Positions 62,811 to 64,000 of a stretch of 64,000 bases of DNA are shown here, in pieces. Each line of letters begins with the position of its first letter. The first letter of the stretch is position 1. A program made the translations under genes and the position numbers. A model generated the notes under the pieces. That model did no database searches. It saw nothing but the letters and a program-made list of their open reading frames with translations, and had not been told where the DNA came from. The stretch spans positions 32,264 to 96,263 of the forward strand of contig NZ_MDET01000013.1 of the NCBI RefSeq assembly GCF_002075885.1, written 5' to 3'. This stretch comes from Manganibacter manganicus. Its GTDB lineage: Bacteria; Pseudomonadota; Alphaproteobacteria; Rhizobiales; Rhizobiaceae.

Positions 62811-62833
62811 CGCCTTTATCAACCAAAGACAGC
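62811..62833 (+). repeat. Left terminal inverted repeat of the IS1595 element
   Basis: CGCCTTTATCAACCAAAGAC plus AGC; identical to the reverse complement of 63978-64000. The transposase reads from the right end towards this one. Confidence 0.93.
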
Positions 62834-63922
62834 TACGGCTGATTTGATGATAATTCCGCCATCCGGGCTTCGGCGCATTTGACGTCCCGTTGCGGCGCGA
62901 AAGACGCTCGCTAACTGCAGTGCCGGCGGCACGCGTGACCAAAGTGTCCGGATGGTTTGGCGGCCACGCCGCGTTTTGCGGACCGCATTGCCGATGACGA
63001 TGCGCTGCGACCAGCGGAAGCCGATCTCATGGAAATACAGGTCGGCATGCTGCGGGCTGATATGATGAAAGACGCCGACGATAGTACGGCGGACACGAGA
63101 ATTGAACCCTTCAACCGAATTGACGTGGACAGCGTCACGGACGTATTCACCGTCGGAATGCTTCACGGTCTCATGCTTGGCAAAGCTCTGGCCAATAGCG
63201 AGGAATGCCTTCCACTCGTCGCTCATCAAATGAGATCCCAAGTCGATCTGCGCCTCAATGACGCGTTCGCTTGCTCGCACCGAGAGGCCGGTAACGACCG
63301 CAGCACGCGCGTCACCGGCAAGCGTGCCCGGCGTGATGTCACTCGATCGCTGCACCATTGCCATCACCGGTGTTTTCTGCGTGTTCGCCTGACCTTTCCG
63401 GCCTCTTCCCGAAGGCTGGTCATCGGGATGCTTTCTGGGTCTTCCGCCAAGATGAAAATGATCAATCTCCACCGTACCGTCGAGCATATGCTCCCGCGCC
63501 ACCATGAGACGCAGCGCATGTCCCATCCGCCAGGCCGTTGGCTGACTCACTCCGAGAGCTTCGGCCAAGCGCACCGAGGACATGCCCTTGTCCGATTGCA
63601 GCATCAACCACATGGCCTTCAGCCAGACCCGTAGAGGAAGCTTCGTGGAGTGCAGAGGCGTGTGCGTTGTCACTGTGAATTGGAACCGGCAGTCGCCGCT
63701 CGAGCACTGATACAGCCCCGGTCGGGCGCGCCGCTTACCCACATCCCGGCCGGCGATCGCGATCGAGCGCTTGTAACCGCAGGCGGGACAAATCCTGCCA
63801 TCCGGCCACACCATGCTTTCCAGCAGCCGACGACAATGATCTTCACTACGGAACGCCAAAATCATGTCTTCGACGGTCCGAATGTTAGATAGCGCCGCAA
63901 GCATCGTTTCAGGCATTTTCAT
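62819..63922 (-). CDS. IS1595-family transposase (ISXO2-like DDE)
   Basis: A 367-residue transposase. N-terminal zinc ribbon (ICPACGYKRS and YQCSSGDCRFQFTVTT), HTH segment MSSVRLAEALGVSQPTAWRM, and an ISXO2-type catalytic domain with GTVEIDHFHLGGRPRK (first Asp), HLMSDEWKAF and HVNSVEGFNSRVRRTIVGVF (Asn/Glu-type third site). Frame is complete. The stop lies inside the left terminal repeat region. Confidence 0.93.
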   Translation of the reverse strand: MKMPETMLAALSNIRTVEDMILAFRSEDHCRRLLESMVWPDGRICPACGYKRSIAIAGRDVGKRRARPGLYQCSSGDCRFQFTVTTHTPLHSTKLPLRVWLKAMWLMLQSDKGMSSVRLAEALGVSQPTAWRMGHALRLMVAREHMLDGTVEIDHFHLGGRPRKHPDDQPSGRGRKGQANTQKTPVMAMVQRSSDITPGTLAGDARAAVVTGLSVRASERVIEAQIDLGSHLMSDEWKAFLAIGQSFAKHETVKHSDGEYVRDAVHVNSVEGFNSRVRRTIVGVFHHISPQHADLYFHEIGFRWSQRIVIGNAVRKTRRGRQTIRTLWSRVPPALQLASVFRAATGRQMRRSPDGGIIIKSAVAVFG

Positions 63923-63977
63923 CTCCTTCAGACCAGCCGGAAGAATCGCATGAAAAGTGCGGGATCACAACGATATT

Positions 63978-64000
63978 GCTGTCTTTGGTTGATAAAGGCG
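63978..64000 (-). repeat. Right terminal inverted repeat of the IS1595 element
   Basis: Reverse complement is identical to 62811-62833 over 23 bases. It ends exactly at the last base of the window. Confidence 0.92.

Larger units (their letters stand above)
62811..64000 (-). mobile_element. IS1595-family insertion sequence, complete to the window edge
   Basis: Element of 1190 bp with perfect 23-bp terminal inverted repeats (CGCCTTTATCAACCAAAGAC then AGC) at 62811-62833 and 63978-64000. It holds one transposase gene. The left flank ends AAAATCGTACGC before the repeat; the right flank, and thus the expected 8-bp target duplication, lies outside the window. Confidence 0.93.

Noticed and set aside
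1..64000. CRISPR arrays, rRNA or tRNA genes, replication origin
   Set aside because: I looked for regularly spaced repeats, rRNA cores, cloverleaf signatures and iteron-like repeats and saw none that I could support by eye.

Overview
The window looks like a metal-handling accessory region (plasmid or genomic island) of an alphaproteobacterium of the Rhizobiales type. This rests on the high GC content, a cycHJKL-type ccmI-E-F-H cytochrome c maturation locus, a rhizobial-style Fur/Mur-family regulator, a CtaG/Sco/PCuAC copper-insertion set and an ArsR-rhodanese fusion. All assignments come from reading the sequence and from family knowledge; no database search was run.

Layout. 0-2 kb: a zinc-ribbon protein plus a DsbA-like oxidoreductase, and an mntP remnant joined to a manganese-riboswitch-like leader. 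2-6 kb: a frameshifted membrane methyltransferase, a SleB-type hydrolase, a ccdA remnant, an HGSNAT-like acyltransferase and a first lspA. 6-10 kb (minus): lspA, a PCuAC-like protein, ctaG, ccdA, tlpA, ccmG. 10.4-13 kb (minus): a cydAB (CIO-type) quinol oxidase with a DUF2474 peptide. 13-15.6 kb: pseudoazurin surrounded by nitrilase, sleB and ftsI remnants. 15.6-17 kb: mntH. 17-21 kb (minus): ccmI-E-F-H, in which ccmE is crippled. 21-22 kb: Tn3 and AraC debris. 22-28.5 kb (plus): a Fur-like regulator, then tlpA-ccdA-dsbB-dsbA, a P1B-4 ATPase and a thioredoxin-reductase-like flavoprotein. 28.8-35.1 kb: a MerR regulator, an HMA chaperone, a P-type ATPase with an unusual CSC motif, two Sco proteins, a PCuAC protein, a third lspA and a frameshifted dsbA. 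35.2-42 kb: fluoride riboswitch and crcB, an EamA transporter, decayed pgpA, chrA and prdX-like genes, PadR, and an MFS/ArsR-rhodanese pair. 42.8-62.8 kb: a copper island with copA, DUF305 proteins, a broken cueR, a multicopper oxidase operon, DUF411, Spy-like and beta-propeller proteins and copB, interrupted by archaeal-type GAPDH, acetate kinase and an ATP-grasp-like gene. 62.8-64 kb: a complete-looking IS1595-family element.

Functionally, most intact genes load, move or detoxify copper and related metals in the envelope, or manage periplasmic thiols. They comprise four P1B ATPases, three Sco proteins, several thioredoxin-like proteins with CcdA, three lspA copies, a multicopper oxidase and cupredoxins. 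Two sets of 19-bp-spacer MerR-family promoters are visible. The CueR-type set (TTGACC-TTCCAn5TGGAAGG) lies at copA, the second DUF305 gene, cueR and copB. The PbrR/CadR-type set (ACCCTRTAG-n-CTAYAGGGT) lies around the 28.8-32.7 kb module.

The window is also full of decay: about a dozen genes carry a single frameshift, an internal deletion or truncation. The most informative are mntP, ccmE and cueR, where the damage removes a key residue or domain while the surrounding regulatory DNA survives.
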